Numbered from the stretch's first letter, positions 47,912 through 56,802 are shown. The stretch is 64,000 nt of DNA from Clostridiales bacterium (GCA_012718935.1 JAAYBH010000045.1:1-64000); one strand, 5' to 3'. Translations and numbers: made by a program. Notes: a model not told the origin generated them from the letters alone.

Positions 47912-48157
47912 CTAGAGATAACGGTCGAAAGTCTGCAAGAGCTTTTCGCTCTCGTAGTTCGGAACAACCTCGATGCAGCCCTTCTTGCACATGGCCTCGC
48001 AATAGAAGCAATGTTCGCAGTCCTCAACGTATTTGAAAACCGGGCGTTTCTTTTCCTCATCCCACCGAATGACGTCCACAAAACAGGCCTTGTAGCAGAG
48101 CTTGCAGCCGACGCAGTTTTCCGGATTGAACCGGATTTGATGCTTTGTATCGATCAT
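47912..48157 (-). CDS. AprB-like ferredoxin subunit (copy 3)
   Basis: An 81-residue 2[4Fe-4S] protein. Motifs CVGCKLCYKACFVD and CEHCFYCEAMCKKGC provide eight cluster ligands; neither has the classical Pro after the fourth Cys. It is shorter than the copies at 14065 and 29419 and lacks their WKRKETGE tail, so this module is a more distant branch. It lies 13 nt after the PhlG-type gene and 15 nt before the AprA-like gene, and presumably delivers electrons to the latter. Confidence 0.88.
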   Translation of the reverse strand: MIDTKHQIRFNPENCVGCKLCYKACFVDVIRWDEEKKRPVFKYVEDCEHCFYCEAMCKKGCIEVVPNYESEKLLQTFDRYL

Positions 48158-48170
48158 GACTCAGTCCTCC

Positions 48171-48968
48171 TTAAAAGTTGTCCCGTTCTTCCGGGTAAAT
48201 CTTTGGCAGCAGAGCTGCGAGATTTGTAAATTCCTTGATGTTATGCAGATTGAGCGCACGAAGCGGGACATCGGGTATCACAACGCCGTCGGGAATCATT
48301 TTCACTGTCTGCCCTTTGATGCACGCATATCCCATCCAAAAACGGGTTCTGAGCTCCACGCCGCCCTCAATATCGCGTATAAAATGGCACATGATCGTGC
48401 CAGGACCGCCATGAGACATTCCGTGGGCGCAGACAATGGTCGAACAGGCGCTGGTGCCGATTTTTGAGACGTCAAAGCCCATATCACCGGGGTTCTTGAA
48501 ATTGATGATGATGTTTTCAGGGCCAAGTCCGCAATCTTCGTAGACCAGGTGGGTCGTATCCCAATACCGCTCCTTGTAACTGAGCATCCGGTCTCTCCCC
48601 TTCTCCTTCTGCAAGGATTCGGCGCGGTAGTGGTCTTCATGATCCCATATGGTGTAGCGGAGATTGTCCAGGCCGTGCCAGGCAAACCACCAGTCAAACA
48701 TTTCTGCTGTCACACCGGGCATTTTCACGAGATTGGAGACATATCCTGTCCCATCCGGCATGACGCAATAACCGATTTCCTCTTCAAAATATCCGGGTTC
48801 GAAAAGGCGGTTCCGATCCTTGGCGGGCAGCGCCTTCGAAGGGTTTAAGGGGCCGTTTAGCACCTTCTGATAATGCTCTGGCGGAGCGTCTGCCATTTCA
48901 TTCAGATAATACTTGTAATAGGATTTTTTCTTGTCTTCTTCAGTAACAGGAACTCGTTTTTTTTCCAT
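48171..48968 (-). CDS. PhlG-type C-C hydrolase (phloretin/DAPG hydrolase family), copy 2
   Basis: A 265-residue hydrolase, first gene of the phloroglucinol-type operon. Metal-site blocks match copy 1 at 33622: FDWWFAWHGLDNLRYTIW, YKERYWDTTH and LHNIKEFTNLAALLP (His-x-x-x-Glu). Divergence between the copies in the central insert (GPENIIINFKNPGD against a different segment in copy 1) suggests different acyl side chains. Members cut the C-C bond between an acyl carbonyl and a phloroglucinol ring. Heading an operon for phloroglucinol breakdown makes release of phloroglucinol from a phloretin-like or acylphloroglucinol substrate the likely job. Confidence 0.86.
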   Translation of the reverse strand: MEKKRVPVTEEDKKKSYYKYYLNEMADAPPEHYQKVLNGPLNPSKALPAKDRNRLFEPGYFEEEIGYCVMPDGTGYVSNLVKMPGVTAEMFDWWFAWHGLDNLRYTIWDHEDHYRAESLQKEKGRDRMLSYKERYWDTTHLVYEDCGLGPENIIINFKNPGDMGFDVSKIGTSACSTIVCAHGMSHGGPGTIMCHFIRDIEGGVELRTRFWMGYACIKGQTVKMIPDGVVIPDVPLRALNLHNIKEFTNLAALLPKIYPEERDNF

Positions 48969-49028
48969 TTAGCAAACCATCCTTTCTCGAATGTTCATCT
49001 CCCATCGTTTTATCAACAACAGGATATC

Positions 49029-49120
49029 TCATTCTAATATACCGAGTTGGTAACACCAAGTAAAATTGATATAATCTATGAGCTCATAAACGGAGCCAAG
49101 ATATGGCTGATTTGATTTCT
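49029..49120 (-). pseudogene. LysR C-terminal remnant
   Basis: In one minus-strand frame this stretch reads PYLGSVYELIDYINFTW before a stop at 49029. It closely matches the C-terminus of the intact LysR at 41316 (SVYELIEEIDFT), including the DNA around TATGAGCTCATA. Other parts of the gene are missing or unrecognisable. It lies between the terminator copy at 49242 and the PhlG-type operon, mirroring the arrangement at 41316-42397. Confidence 0.65.
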
Positions 49121-49241
49121 AATCGGAATGGGTTCTGCATCCGCCTTCGTAAACAAGCGCAACAAGAGTCTTTCGGTTTCAATGGTTTTATCATTGGCGC
49201 TGAACATAGGCTATGTACCATCTCATTTTGATTAATTATCC

Positions 49242-49277
49242 AAAGCGTCCTGTGACCACCAGGGTAACAGGACGTTT
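49242..49277 (-). terminator. Duplicate of the phloroglucinol-operon terminator
   Basis: CGTCCTGTGACC (49246-49257) and GGTAACAGGACG (49263-49274) form a 12-bp stem with one mismatch, preceded by AAAG and followed by TTT. Sequence and context are nearly the same as at 42358-42397. Confidence 0.6.
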
Positions 49278-49280
49278 CGT

Positions 49281-49385
49281 TCAGCTGGAGTTAAAGCCCA
49301 TTAACGATATTGCACGGGCGGCATCCTTCACTTACCGATTTAACATTCTCCCATACGATTGAATAATACCGGCGAAAACTGCCGG
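49281..49385 (-). pseudogene. BKACE C-terminal remnant
   Basis: Minus-strand frame reading AGIIQSYGRMLNR, an in-frame stop, then VKDAARAISLMGFNSS and a stop at 49281. This matches the end of BKACE proteins (usual pattern: RII-x-x-LNREVATPxEARAILGL; the intact copy at 42431 ends PSEARAILGLGK). It precedes the duplicated terminator as in the intact locus. Dead copy. Confidence 0.55.
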
Positions 49386-49425
49386 CTGTGATGCCGCCGA
49401 TATGAGGAGGCAGACTTCTCCGGTC

Positions 49426-49660
49426 CTATATAAGAGTCAGGTCGTAATGCTCCATGGAACACATAAAATCGTCGAAGGCAGAATTGTGCGGCACGGATTT
49501 ATTCCAGATGAGTCTCACGGTATAGGGTTTCTCCGGCACAAGCGGAACGCAGGTGATGCCCTCCCATTATTACAAGGAAGCGTCCGCATAATATCAAATG
49601 CTTCACCTAGACATTTATTACTCTTTGAACGATTGCAGCTGCGTCGATAAGTTTTCACGC
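49426..49660 (-). pseudogene. Second LysR-type remnant (effector domain)
   Basis: The frame ending at 49426 reads GITCVPLVPEKPYTVRLIW then NKSVPHNSAFDDFMCSMEHY, the typical last 50 residues of a LysR effector domain. Upstream the reading shifts frame (CLGEAFDIMRTLPCNNG), and stops interrupt it. It is not the same gene as the fragment at 49029. The 748-bp region 48969-49716 therefore holds only decayed genes and a terminator. Confidence 0.5.
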
Positions 49661-49716
49661 AAAGATTCAGCCGAATATTGTTTAGAACTTGGCAATCAAA
49701 GGATTTTCGGGTTCTG

Positions 49717-50673
49717 TTACAGCACATGACAGGCGCAGCTGTGGCCGGGTGCGACCTCTCTCAGCATCGGCTCCTCCTCAAAACACGCGGGGATCGTTTT
49801 TTCACATAAACGGCAGTAGCGGCAGCCTTTTTCGGGAATCGTGAAGTCGGCGGGGTCCTCCATCAGCCTGTGCTCCTCTGCACGCCTGACTCTCGGGTCG
49901 GCGAGGGGAACCGCGTTTAACAGCGCCTTTGTATATTGGTGCGCCGGATTTCCGGTGACATCAATGCTCGTTCCAAGCTCAATGAGCTTGCCGAGATACA
50001 TCACGCCGATTCTGTCTGATATATAGCGCACCACCGAGAGGTCGTGGGATATAAAAAGATAAGTAAGTGAAAGCGTGTCCTGCAGTTCTTTAAGAAGCCT
50101 CAGTATCTGCGCCTGATAGGATACGTCAAGCGCTGAAACAGGTTCATCGCACACGATAAACTCCGGCTCAACCGAAAGCGCCCTGGCGATCCCGATCCGC
50201 TGCTGCTGCCCGCCTGAGAATTCATGGGGGTAGCGGTATGCGTGGCTCCTATCAAGTCCGACGCTCTCAAGCAGTCCCAAAACAATATTGCGGCGCTGGG
50301 CTGAATTAAACATCGGATAATTCACCTTCAGCCCTTCCTCGACCGTATGAAAGATCCGGCTGCGGGGGTCCAAGCTCCCAAACGGATCCTGAAACACGAT
50401 CTGCATTTTCCGGCGGTAAGGGCGCATACTGACATGCGTAATATCGTCGCCGTCATATATGATCCTCCCGCTGTCCGGCTCGGACAGGCGAAGTATCGTC
50501 CTGCCGAGCGTCGTCTTGCCGCAGCCGGATTCTCCCACAAGTCCGAGGGTTTCACCGCGCGACACCGTGAAGCTGACCCCGTCAACGGCACGGAGCAGCT
50601 TTCTGCGCCCCAGCTTATCGCGGATGTTGTAACTTTTTTTCAGATTATCAATTGCAAGCAGGTACTCTTTCAC
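49717..50673 (-). CDS. Oligopeptide-type ABC importer ATPase (OppF/DppF-like), system C
   Basis: A 318-residue ATPase. The GTG at 50673 follows GGGGG by 8 nt; the open frame running up to 50952 is antisense-like noise over the neighbouring gene. Walker [11 protein letters not shown], signature [15 protein letters not shown], Walker [15 protein letters not shown], and the C-terminal Cys-rich region ([15 protein letters not shown]) that in Opp/Dpp ATPases binds an iron-sulfur cluster. It overlaps the OppD-like gene by 26 nt. It is the last gene of a BCDF operon with no binding protein in the window. Confidence 0.92.
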   Translation of the reverse strand: MKEYLLAIDNLKKSYNIRDKLGRRKLLRAVDGVSFTVSRGETLGLVGESGCGKTTLGRTILRLSEPDSGRIIYDGDDITHVSMRPYRRKMQIVFQDPFGSLDPRSRIFHTVEEGLKVNYPMFNSAQRRNIVLGLLESVGLDRSHAYRYPHEFSGGQQQRIGIARALSVEPEFIVCDEPVSALDVSYQAQILRLLKELQDTLSLTYLFISHDLSVVRYISDRIGVMYLGKLIELGTSIDVTGNPAHQYTKALLNAVPLADPRVRRAEEHRLMEDPADFTIPEKGCRYCRLCEKTIPACFEEEPMLREVAPGHSCACHVL

Positions 50674-51691
50674 GCCGGTATCCCCCTTTCTCATCTGCGG
50701 TCTGCTCTCCCAGGAGCCAGCAGCATGCGGTATGACCGGGAGCCAGGGTAACACTTGGCGGGAACTTTCCGCGGCACACCTCCATGCAGGAGGGGCATCT
50801 CGTCTGAAAGACACAGCCGTCTGGAAGCTGGGTAGGGTCGGCCGCGGGTCCTTCGATATAGACGAGAGGATCCGATGTCGGCGTGTCCATTCGGGGTACC
50901 ATCCGGAGCAGGAGCTGCGTGTATGGATGCGCGGCGCTGTAGAATATATCATCGGTTGACCCCTGCTCCAGGATATAACCGCCGCACATTACCGAAACCC
51001 GGTCACAGATTTCCGCAACGATTCCAAAATTGTGGGTGATATACAGCATCGCCATATTGTGCTGCTTTTGCAGCTTTTTCAGGATTTGAATAATCGTGGC
51101 CTGGATTGTGACATCGAGTGCCGTGGTCGGCTCGTCAGCAATCAGCAGCTTTGGCTTGCACAGCAGCGCAATGGCAATCATGACACGCTGCCGCATTCCC
51201 CCTGACAGCTCATACGGGTATTGCCGCATCAGCTGCCCGGGGTCGCGGATGCTGACTTCACGGAGCATATCGATTGAAGCCGCCCTGGCGTCAGCTTTTG
51301 ATACGGATTTGTCATGGGCGCGAATGGTCTCGATCATTTGATTTCCGATGGTGAACACCGGGTCAAGGCTGGTCATGGGATTTTGAAATATCATACTGAT
51401 TTCTTTGCCCCGGAGCATTGCCGCTTCTTTTCCTGAAAGTGTAAGAATATCCCGTCCTTTGAAAAACGCGCTTCCGCCGTTTATTTTAGCAGGAGCTTTC
51501 AGAAGCCCCAGAATCGAATATGCCCCAACTGTTTTTCCGCTGCCTGATTCCCCCACAAGCCCCATGACCTCGCCCTCCCTGACGGTATAGCTGATTCCGT
51601 TAACGGCATGCAGCTCACCAGCAGGGGTGCAGAAGGAAATGTCAAGCTCCCTGACGTCAAGCAATATTTCGGATAAAGCGTTGTTTGCCAA
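50648..51691 (-). CDS. Oligopeptide-type ABC importer ATPase (OppD/DppD-like), system C
   Basis: A 347-residue ATPase with Walker A GESGSGKTV, signature YELSGGMRQRVMIAIAL, Walker B LLIADEPTTALDVT and the C-terminal Cys-containing region (CVFQTRCPSCMEVCRGKFPP) of OppD proteins. It forms a heterodimer with the OppF-like subunit at 49717. The gene is 14 nt after the OppC-like permease gene. Confidence 0.93.
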   Translation of the reverse strand: MANNALSEILLDVRELDISFCTPAGELHAVNGISYTVREGEVMGLVGESGSGKTVGAYSILGLLKAPAKINGGSAFFKGRDILTLSGKEAAMLRGKEISMIFQNPMTSLDPVFTIGNQMIETIRAHDKSVSKADARAASIDMLREVSIRDPGQLMRQYPYELSGGMRQRVMIAIALLCKPKLLIADEPTTALDVTIQATIIQILKKLQKQHNMAMLYITHNFGIVAEICDRVSVMCGGYILEQGSTDDIFYSAAHPYTQLLLRMVPRMDTPTSDPLVYIEGPAADPTQLPDGCVFQTRCPSCMEVCRGKFPPSVTLAPGHTACCWLLGEQTADEKGGYRRERVPACN

Positions 51692-51705
51692 TATTGTACA
51701 GCCTC

Positions 51706-52671
51706 CTAGTTCTTAAGCCGCTCCCGCTTTTTCGGCAAAAAAGCGGATACCCGTGCCGATAAGGTCCGCCTTGCCGGCAGTTCTCCCCTGGGATCCAGCG
51801 CATCACGCAGCCCATCGCCCAAAAGGCTGATAGAGATCACACTGAGAGAAATAACGGCGCAGGGTATGATCATCAGCTGGGGAGCCAGCCTGATATAGTT
51901 TTTGGACAGGTATACAATATTGCCCCATTCGGGAGTCGGGGGACTGATACCTATACTGAGATATCCGAGCACTGTGCAGGTCAGCATCGCCTCCGCCAAA
52001 GCGCTTGTAAAACGGACGATGAGCGCCGGAGCAACATTATGCACAACATGACGAAAAATGATGCCGGCGTGGCCGACGCCCAAAGCCCGGGCTGCCTCTA
52101 TATACTCGCTCCCCATCATATTCATAACAGAGACACGTACAAGGCGCGCAAACTGCGGAATGGCGGCAATGGCTATGGCGTACATGAAATTGCCTTTCCC
52201 CCAACTCAGCAACGCCTCAAAAACGAGAGCGAGCAGTATGACGGGAATGGCTGCAAGAACATCCAGAACAGGTGAGATAAAAAAATCAGCCCTGCCCCCG
52301 AAATACCCGGCGGCAAGCCCGACCGCGCTGCCTAAGAGCAGCGCGATGACAGCGGACGTGAACGTAATTCGCAGCGTCACCCTTCCGCCGTATAAAATCC
52401 GTGTAAACAAATCCCTTCCGAGATTGTCCGTACCCAGCAAATGTGTCAGGGACGGTTTAGCGAGCGTATTGTACGCATCAATGCGGGAATAGTCATATTT
52501 TGTCAGATACGGTGCCAGCGCACAGGAGAGACAGATGATTAAAAATACGGCGAGGCAAATGACCGCTATCCTGTTCCTGATAAAACGCCGCAGGGCATCC
52601 CGCCAGATTCCTCCCGGGTACTCCACGCACGACACTTCTCTATCGTTGTGCCTATCTCGCTTCGCCATCAT
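51706..52671 (-). CDS. Oligopeptide-type ABC permease (OppC/DppC-like), system C
   Basis: A 321-residue membrane protein with an N-terminal anchor (RNRIAVICLAVFLIICLS), the OppC hallmark LLGTDNLGRDLFTRILYGGR, and the EAA loop AARALGVGHAGIIFRHVVHN. About six transmembrane helices. It overlaps the OppB-like gene by 4 nt (52668-52671), a sign of translational coupling. Confidence 0.92.
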   Translation of the reverse strand: MMAKRDRHNDREVSCVEYPGGIWRDALRRFIRNRIAVICLAVFLIICLSCALAPYLTKYDYSRIDAYNTLAKPSLTHLLGTDNLGRDLFTRILYGGRVTLRITFTSAVIALLLGSAVGLAAGYFGGRADFFISPVLDVLAAIPVILLALVFEALLSWGKGNFMYAIAIAAIPQFARLVRVSVMNMMGSEYIEAARALGVGHAGIIFRHVVHNVAPALIVRFTSALAEAMLTCTVLGYLSIGISPPTPEWGNIVYLSKNYIRLAPQLMIIPCAVISLSVISISLLGDGLRDALDPRGELPARRTLSARVSAFLPKKRERLKN

Positions 52672-53648
52672 TCTCCAGCCTCATTTCTGTCCCGCACGCG
52701 CACGCTGCCGGCCAGTCTGACGGCATATCGCAATCTGATCCTCGGGTTGACGAATGCGTAAAGTATATCTGACGCCAGATTCATACACATAAGAATAATG
52801 GTGAGGATCACCGCACACCCAAGGATCTCGAAATGGTCCCTGAAGCTGAGCGAAGTTAACATAAAACCGCCAAGACCGGGAACATTAAAGAAATGCTCAA
52901 CAACAAGCGTTCCGCATAAAAGCTGCGCAATAAAACCGCCAAGGGTCGAAATAATCGGAAGCAAGGCGTTTTTGAGCGCATGCTTGTAAATAACGCTCCT
53001 TTCCCCCAGGCCCTTCGAGCGCAGCGCGGTTATGTATGGCTGCTCAAGCACCTCAAGCATGCTCGACCGGGCCATTCTCGCCACCGACGCTATCCCTCCG
53101 AGCGCAATTGTGACAGCAGGCAATATATATGCTTTCGGGTTCGTATAACTCTCGATGATCGGCAGCAGCCTCAGGTAAACACAGATGACAAGCGACAGTA
53201 TTATTGCAATCGAATAAGGAGGAATCGCCGAAAGAAAAAGCGAAATGGCGCTGACAACGCGATCTCCCGCGCGTCCCTTGTGGAGCGCGGCATAAATGCC
53301 GATGGGAATCCCGGTGATCATTGTGACCCCGACGCCGCTCAAAAGCAGAAAAAGCGTGTTTCGGATGCGATACGATATATCGCTGATGAGGCCGGCTCTT
53401 GTCGCCGTCGATCTCCCGAAATCCTGATAGATGATGATGTTGTAAATGTACCGCACGAATTTTGTTAAAAAATTATCCGGAGCATTGATTGCCGTGAAGA
53501 ACGCGTCAAGTGTGTCGCCCCCGCGGGAGATCGGCATCATCGTCATACGCGAAGCCGGCAGGAAATAAATGAGCGCATACAAAATAAACAAAATTACCAG
53601 AACTGCCGGTATGATCAGGAGCGTGCGCTTGACTATGTATCTAACCAC
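52668..53648 (-). CDS. Oligopeptide-type ABC permease (OppB/DppB-like), system C
   Basis: A 326-residue membrane protein and first gene of the minus-strand Opp operon. N-terminal helix VRYIVKRTLLIIPAVLVILF, the EAA loop ITALRSKGLGERSVIYKHAL, and C-terminal VVEHFFNVPGLGGFML. No substrate-binding protein is encoded with this system, unlike the divergent system D. It may share the binding protein at 57869 or use one encoded elsewhere. Confidence 0.92.
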   Translation of the reverse strand: MVRYIVKRTLLIIPAVLVILFILYALIYFLPASRMTMMPISRGGDTLDAFFTAINAPDNFLTKFVRYIYNIIIYQDFGRSTATRAGLISDISYRIRNTLFLLLSGVGVTMITGIPIGIYAALHKGRAGDRVVSAISLFLSAIPPYSIAIILSLVICVYLRLLPIIESYTNPKAYILPAVTIALGGIASVARMARSSMLEVLEQPYITALRSKGLGERSVIYKHALKNALLPIISTLGGFIAQLLCGTLVVEHFFNVPGLGGFMLTSLSFRDHFEILGCAVILTIILMCMNLASDILYAFVNPRIRLRYAVRLAGSVRVRDRNEAGE

Positions 53649-53979
53649 TTATACTCTCACCCCGGTTCGATTTCTCATCACATGGTAACCATAGTATCAT
53701 AGTGTATCGCCGTACTTCAATACCAAACTGAAATACTGAAAACAACGCATTATTCGAATGTGTTTCAGAACGTGTTTTTAAATTTTTTGAAGATATGCCT
53801 AATTTTTACATTATTATTTACATTTACCACTCATAGAATATACTGGATGTGTGTTTTTATGAACAATAACCAGCTGATAAAAAAAGCGGAGGAGGGAGAG
53901 GAAGCCTGTATGCAGCGTCTTGGTCGCCTTTCGCAGAATGGCGGATTCGCAAATCTGAAAACCAGGAGGATTCCGTTTT
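53649..53979. promoter_or_regulatory. Divergent intergenic region between Opp systems C and D
   Basis: A 331-bp AT-rich gap. The plus-strand promoter for system D is probably TTTACA (53817-53822), a 16-nt spacer and TATACT (53839-53844). An open frame from 53859 overlaps the start of the permease gene and begins NNQLIKKAEEGEEACMQRLGRL, reminiscent of a Sel1-type repeat; it has no clear ribosome site and may be noise or a short leader. For system C a weak minus-strand promoter (TTGAAG, then TACTAT) can be drawn in the 53680-53730 area. Confidence 0.4.
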
Positions 53980-54948
53980 ATGATTGTATACATAATCAAG
54001 CGCGTTTTAATGTTCATCCCCATCCTGTTGGGAATATCGCTCATTTGCCTGGTACTCATTGACATTGCACCCGGCGACCCCGCTGAAATCATTGTCGGGA
54101 TCCAAGACAATGAAGGAGACCGGCAGGCAAAGGTTGATGCCGTTCGGAAGGAGCTGGGGCTTAACGACCCGTTCGTCGTGCGGTACGTCAATTTCGTCGG
54201 GAACGCGCTGAAGGGTGACTTCGGTAATGACTTCTATACAAAGCGTCCCGTCGGGCCCGATATTATGGCCAGATTCCCGTACACGCTGACAATCGCCTTT
54301 TTAAGTACCGTCCTTTCGGTCGCCATCGGTATCCCGATCGGCGTCTACGCCGCGACACACCAATACTCATGGAAGGATAATCTGGCAATTATTCTGACGC
54401 TTGTCTTTGTCTCAATGCCGGCTTTCTGGTTTGCTTTATTGCTTGTCCGGCTATTTTCGGTGGAGCTCGGGTGGCTTCCGGTCTCGGGCATCAAAAGCTG
54501 GACTGCTTGGATTTTGCCCACTGTCTCGACCGCGCTTGCCTCCGCCGCGAGCTTTGCGCGGCAGGCACGATCCAACATGCTCGAGGTGATCCGGCAGGAC
54601 TATATTACGACGGCGCGTGCGAAGGGCCAATCCGAAGTTGTTATAAGATACCGTCACGCGCTCAAGAATGCGGGTATACCGCTCATTATGCTCGTCGGAG
54701 GCTTGTTCGGCATACAGCTTGGCGGCGCGCTGATCGCCGAGGTCATATTCTCGATTCCGGGCCTTGGCCAATACATACTGAGCGGTCTTATCAACAGGAA
54801 CTACCCGGTTATACAGTCAAGCGTCCTGTTTATGTCCGCCATCTTCTGCCTCATTATACTGCTGATCGACATCCTGTTTGCGTTTATTGATCCGCGAATA
54901 CGGTCCATGTATATCAAGCCGAAGAAACTACAGGCAAAGGAGGCGTAA
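53980..54948 (+). CDS. Oligopeptide/oligosaccharide-type ABC permease (OppB-like), system D
   Basis: A 322-residue membrane protein. N-terminus MIVYIIKRVLMFIPILLGIS, cytoplasmic loop TTARAKGQSEVVIRYRHALK (EAA motif), and C-terminal AEVIFSIPGLGQYILSGLI. AGGAGG lies 10 nt before the ATG, slightly far but the best choice. It begins the operon permease-permease-ATPase-ATPase-binding protein, followed by two glycoside-hydrolase-like genes, so the cargo may be a glycoside or oligosaccharide rather than a peptide. Confidence 0.92.
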   Translation: MIVYIIKRVLMFIPILLGISLICLVLIDIAPGDPAEIIVGIQDNEGDRQAKVDAVRKELGLNDPFVVRYVNFVGNALKGDFGNDFYTKRPVGPDIMARFPYTLTIAFLSTVLSVAIGIPIGVYAATHQYSWKDNLAIILTLVFVSMPAFWFALLLVRLFSVELGWLPVSGIKSWTAWILPTVSTALASAASFARQARSNMLEVIRQDYITTARAKGQSEVVIRYRHALKNAGIPLIMLVGGLFGIQLGGALIAEVIFSIPGLGQYILSGLINRNYPVIQSSVLFMSAIFCLIILLIDILFAFIDPRIRSMYIKPKKLQAKEA

Positions 54949-54950
54949 AA

Positions 54951-55811
54951 GTGGAAAAGCCAAGAAAAAAACAGTCGCAGGTGGGCGAGGTCTGGCGCAG
55001 GCTCAAAAAAAACAAAGTCGCGGTCGCCTCGCTGATCGTTATTGTTTTACTCATTTTTGTTGCGGTATTGGCTCCGGTCATCGCGCCGTACTCCTATGAA
55101 GTACAGGATACGAACCGGCCGCTGGAGGGCTCCAGCCCGGATCATCTGCTTGGAACCGACAGACTCGGGCGCGACATTCTGAGCCGCCTCATATATGGTG
55201 CGGGCCAATCGCTGCAGATGGGCTTTACTGCGATTCTTTTTTCTGCGGTTATCGGCGTCATCATTGGAGCGTTCTCCGGATACTGGGGCGGGTGGGTCGA
55301 TAATCTGCTCATGCGGTTTCTTGATATTTACCAGGGTATACCGATGTTCCTGCTCGTTGTCACATTATCGGCGGTGCTGGGTCCCAGCCTGCAAAACGCG
55401 ATCCTTGCCATCGGTATCAGCCTGATCCCCGGCAACGCCCGTTTTATGCGCGCGTGCGTCCTGTCGGTACGCGACATGGAATACATAGAAGCCGCAAGGT
55501 CAATAAACGCCTCCAGTGCCAGAATCATTTTCAGGCACATGATCCCCAATGCCATCGCGCCGATGATTGTCTCGGTGACTATGGGACTGGGCACCGCTGT
55601 CCTTGTCGGCGCCGGACTCAGCTTTGTCGGCCTCGGCGCGCAGGCGCCCACAGCGGAATGGGGCGCCATGATATCAGACGCGAGAAACTACCTGAGAGCC
55701 TACCCCTTGCTGTCGCTCTATCCGGGGATATGCATCATGATCTCAGTGCTCGCGTTCAACCTGCTTGGGGACGGGCTGAGAGACGCCCTTGACCCGAAGC
55801 TTAAAACTTAG
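54951..55811 (+). CDS. Oligopeptide/oligosaccharide-type ABC permease (OppC-like), system D
   Basis: A 286-residue membrane protein starting with GTG at 54951, preceded by AAAGGAGGC. Hallmarks: LLGTDRLGRDILSRLIYGAG and the EAA loop AARSINASSARIIFRHMIPN. The C-terminal NLLGDGLRDALDPKLK is typical of the family. It starts 2 nt after the OppB-like stop and ends with a short overlap of the frame of the next gene. Confidence 0.92.
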   Translation: MEKPRKKQSQVGEVWRRLKKNKVAVASLIVIVLLIFVAVLAPVIAPYSYEVQDTNRPLEGSSPDHLLGTDRLGRDILSRLIYGAGQSLQMGFTAILFSAVIGVIIGAFSGYWGGWVDNLLMRFLDIYQGIPMFLLVVTLSAVLGPSLQNAILAIGISLIPGNARFMRACVLSVRDMEYIEAARSINASSARIIFRHMIPNAIAPMIVSVTMGLGTAVLVGAGLSFVGLGAQAPTAEWGAMISDARNYLRAYPLLSLYPGICIMISVLAFNLLGDGLRDALDPKLKT

Positions 55812-55830
55812 GAATAGAGTGGTGCATGAT

Positions 55831-56802
55831 ATGGCTGAAAATACTCTGGAAATACGTGACCTGACTGTACAGTACAATACCGACGCTGCGGTTATCCACG
55901 CCGTCAACGGCGTTAACCTCACCGTCAGGCAGGGCGAAGCCCTTGGCCTGGTTGGCGAAACCGGCGCCGGAAAAACGACGATCGCACGCTCCATACTGCG
56001 CATATTGCAGACACCTCCGGCAAAGCTGATGGGCGGGCAGATCATCTTCGAAGGCGAAGACATGCTCACAAAGTCCGAGGCGGAGATGCGAAAAATCCGC
56101 GGCAACAAGATATCGATGATTTTTCAGGATCCGATGACAGCCCTCAATCCGATTGAGAAGGTGGGCTGGCAGATCGCCGAGGCGATCAGGCTGCACAACA
56201 GGATATCCCGGGCGGAAGCCGAGCGCCGGGCGTGCCAAATGCTTGAAATGGTCGGCATACCGATGGAAAGGTACAACGAGTACCCGCACCAGTTTTCCGG
56301 CGGTATGAAGCAGCGCGTCGTCATTGCGATCGCCCTGGCGTGCAACCCGGTGCTGCTGCTTGCCGACGAGCCCACGACAGCGCTTGATGTGACGATCCAG
56401 GCGCAGGTGCTCGAAATGATGCGCGACCTGAAGAAAAAGCTGAACACCTCCGTCGTCATGATCACGCATGACCTGGGAATTGTGGCGCGGTTCTGCCAAT
56501 CCGTGGCTGTCGTCTACGCGGGGGAAATTGTGGAATACGGCACGGTTGAGCATATTTTTGATTACCCGACGCACCCGTATACACTCGGGTTGTTCGGGTC
56601 GCTTCCGAAGCTCAGCTCAACGGATCCGCGCTTAAAGCCGATCAAAGGCCTGATGCCCGACCCGACGAAGCTTCCGGCGGGGTGCCGATTCTATGAACGC
56701 TGCCCGGACGCAACAGAAGCCTGCGCAAAGTCGCCGCCCGAAGTAACGGAGGTCGCGCCGGGTCATCTTGTCAAATGTTTTTATGCGGGGGTGAATAAAT
56801 AA
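55831..56802 (+). CDS. ABC ATPase (OppD-like), system D
   Basis: A 323-residue ATPase. The ATG at 55831 (MAENTLEIRDL) is chosen over longer starts that overlap the permease gene; the ribosome site is weak (GAGTGG), so translational coupling is likely. Walker A GETGAGKTTI, signature FSGGMKQRVVIAIAL, Walker B LLADEPTTALDVT, and a C-terminal Cys pair (CRFYERCPDATEAC). Its stop overlaps the start of the next gene by one base (TAATG at 56800). Confidence 0.93.
   Translation: MAENTLEIRDLTVQYNTDAAVIHAVNGVNLTVRQGEALGLVGETGAGKTTIARSILRILQTPPAKLMGGQIIFEGEDMLTKSEAEMRKIRGNKISMIFQDPMTALNPIEKVGWQIAEAIRLHNRISRAEAERRACQMLEMVGIPMERYNEYPHQFSGGMKQRVVIAIALACNPVLLLADEPTTALDVTIQAQVLEMMRDLKKKLNTSVVMITHDLGIVARFCQSVAVVYAGEIVEYGTVEHIFDYPTHPYTLGLFGSLPKLSSTDPRLKPIKGLMPDPTKLPAGCRFYERCPDATEACAKSPPEVTEVAPGHLVKCFYAGVNK

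Noticed and set aside
50674-50952. N-terminal extension of the OppF-like ATPase
   Set aside because: The residues before [10 protein letters not shown] are Arg/Pro-rich noise overlapping the OppD-like gene. The GTG at 50673 has a good ribosome site.
53859-54062. Small Sel1-like open frame
   Set aside because: The LIKKAEEGEEACMQRLGRL phrase recalls one Sel1 repeat, but there is no ribosome site and the frame overlaps the permease start, so I did not call a gene.
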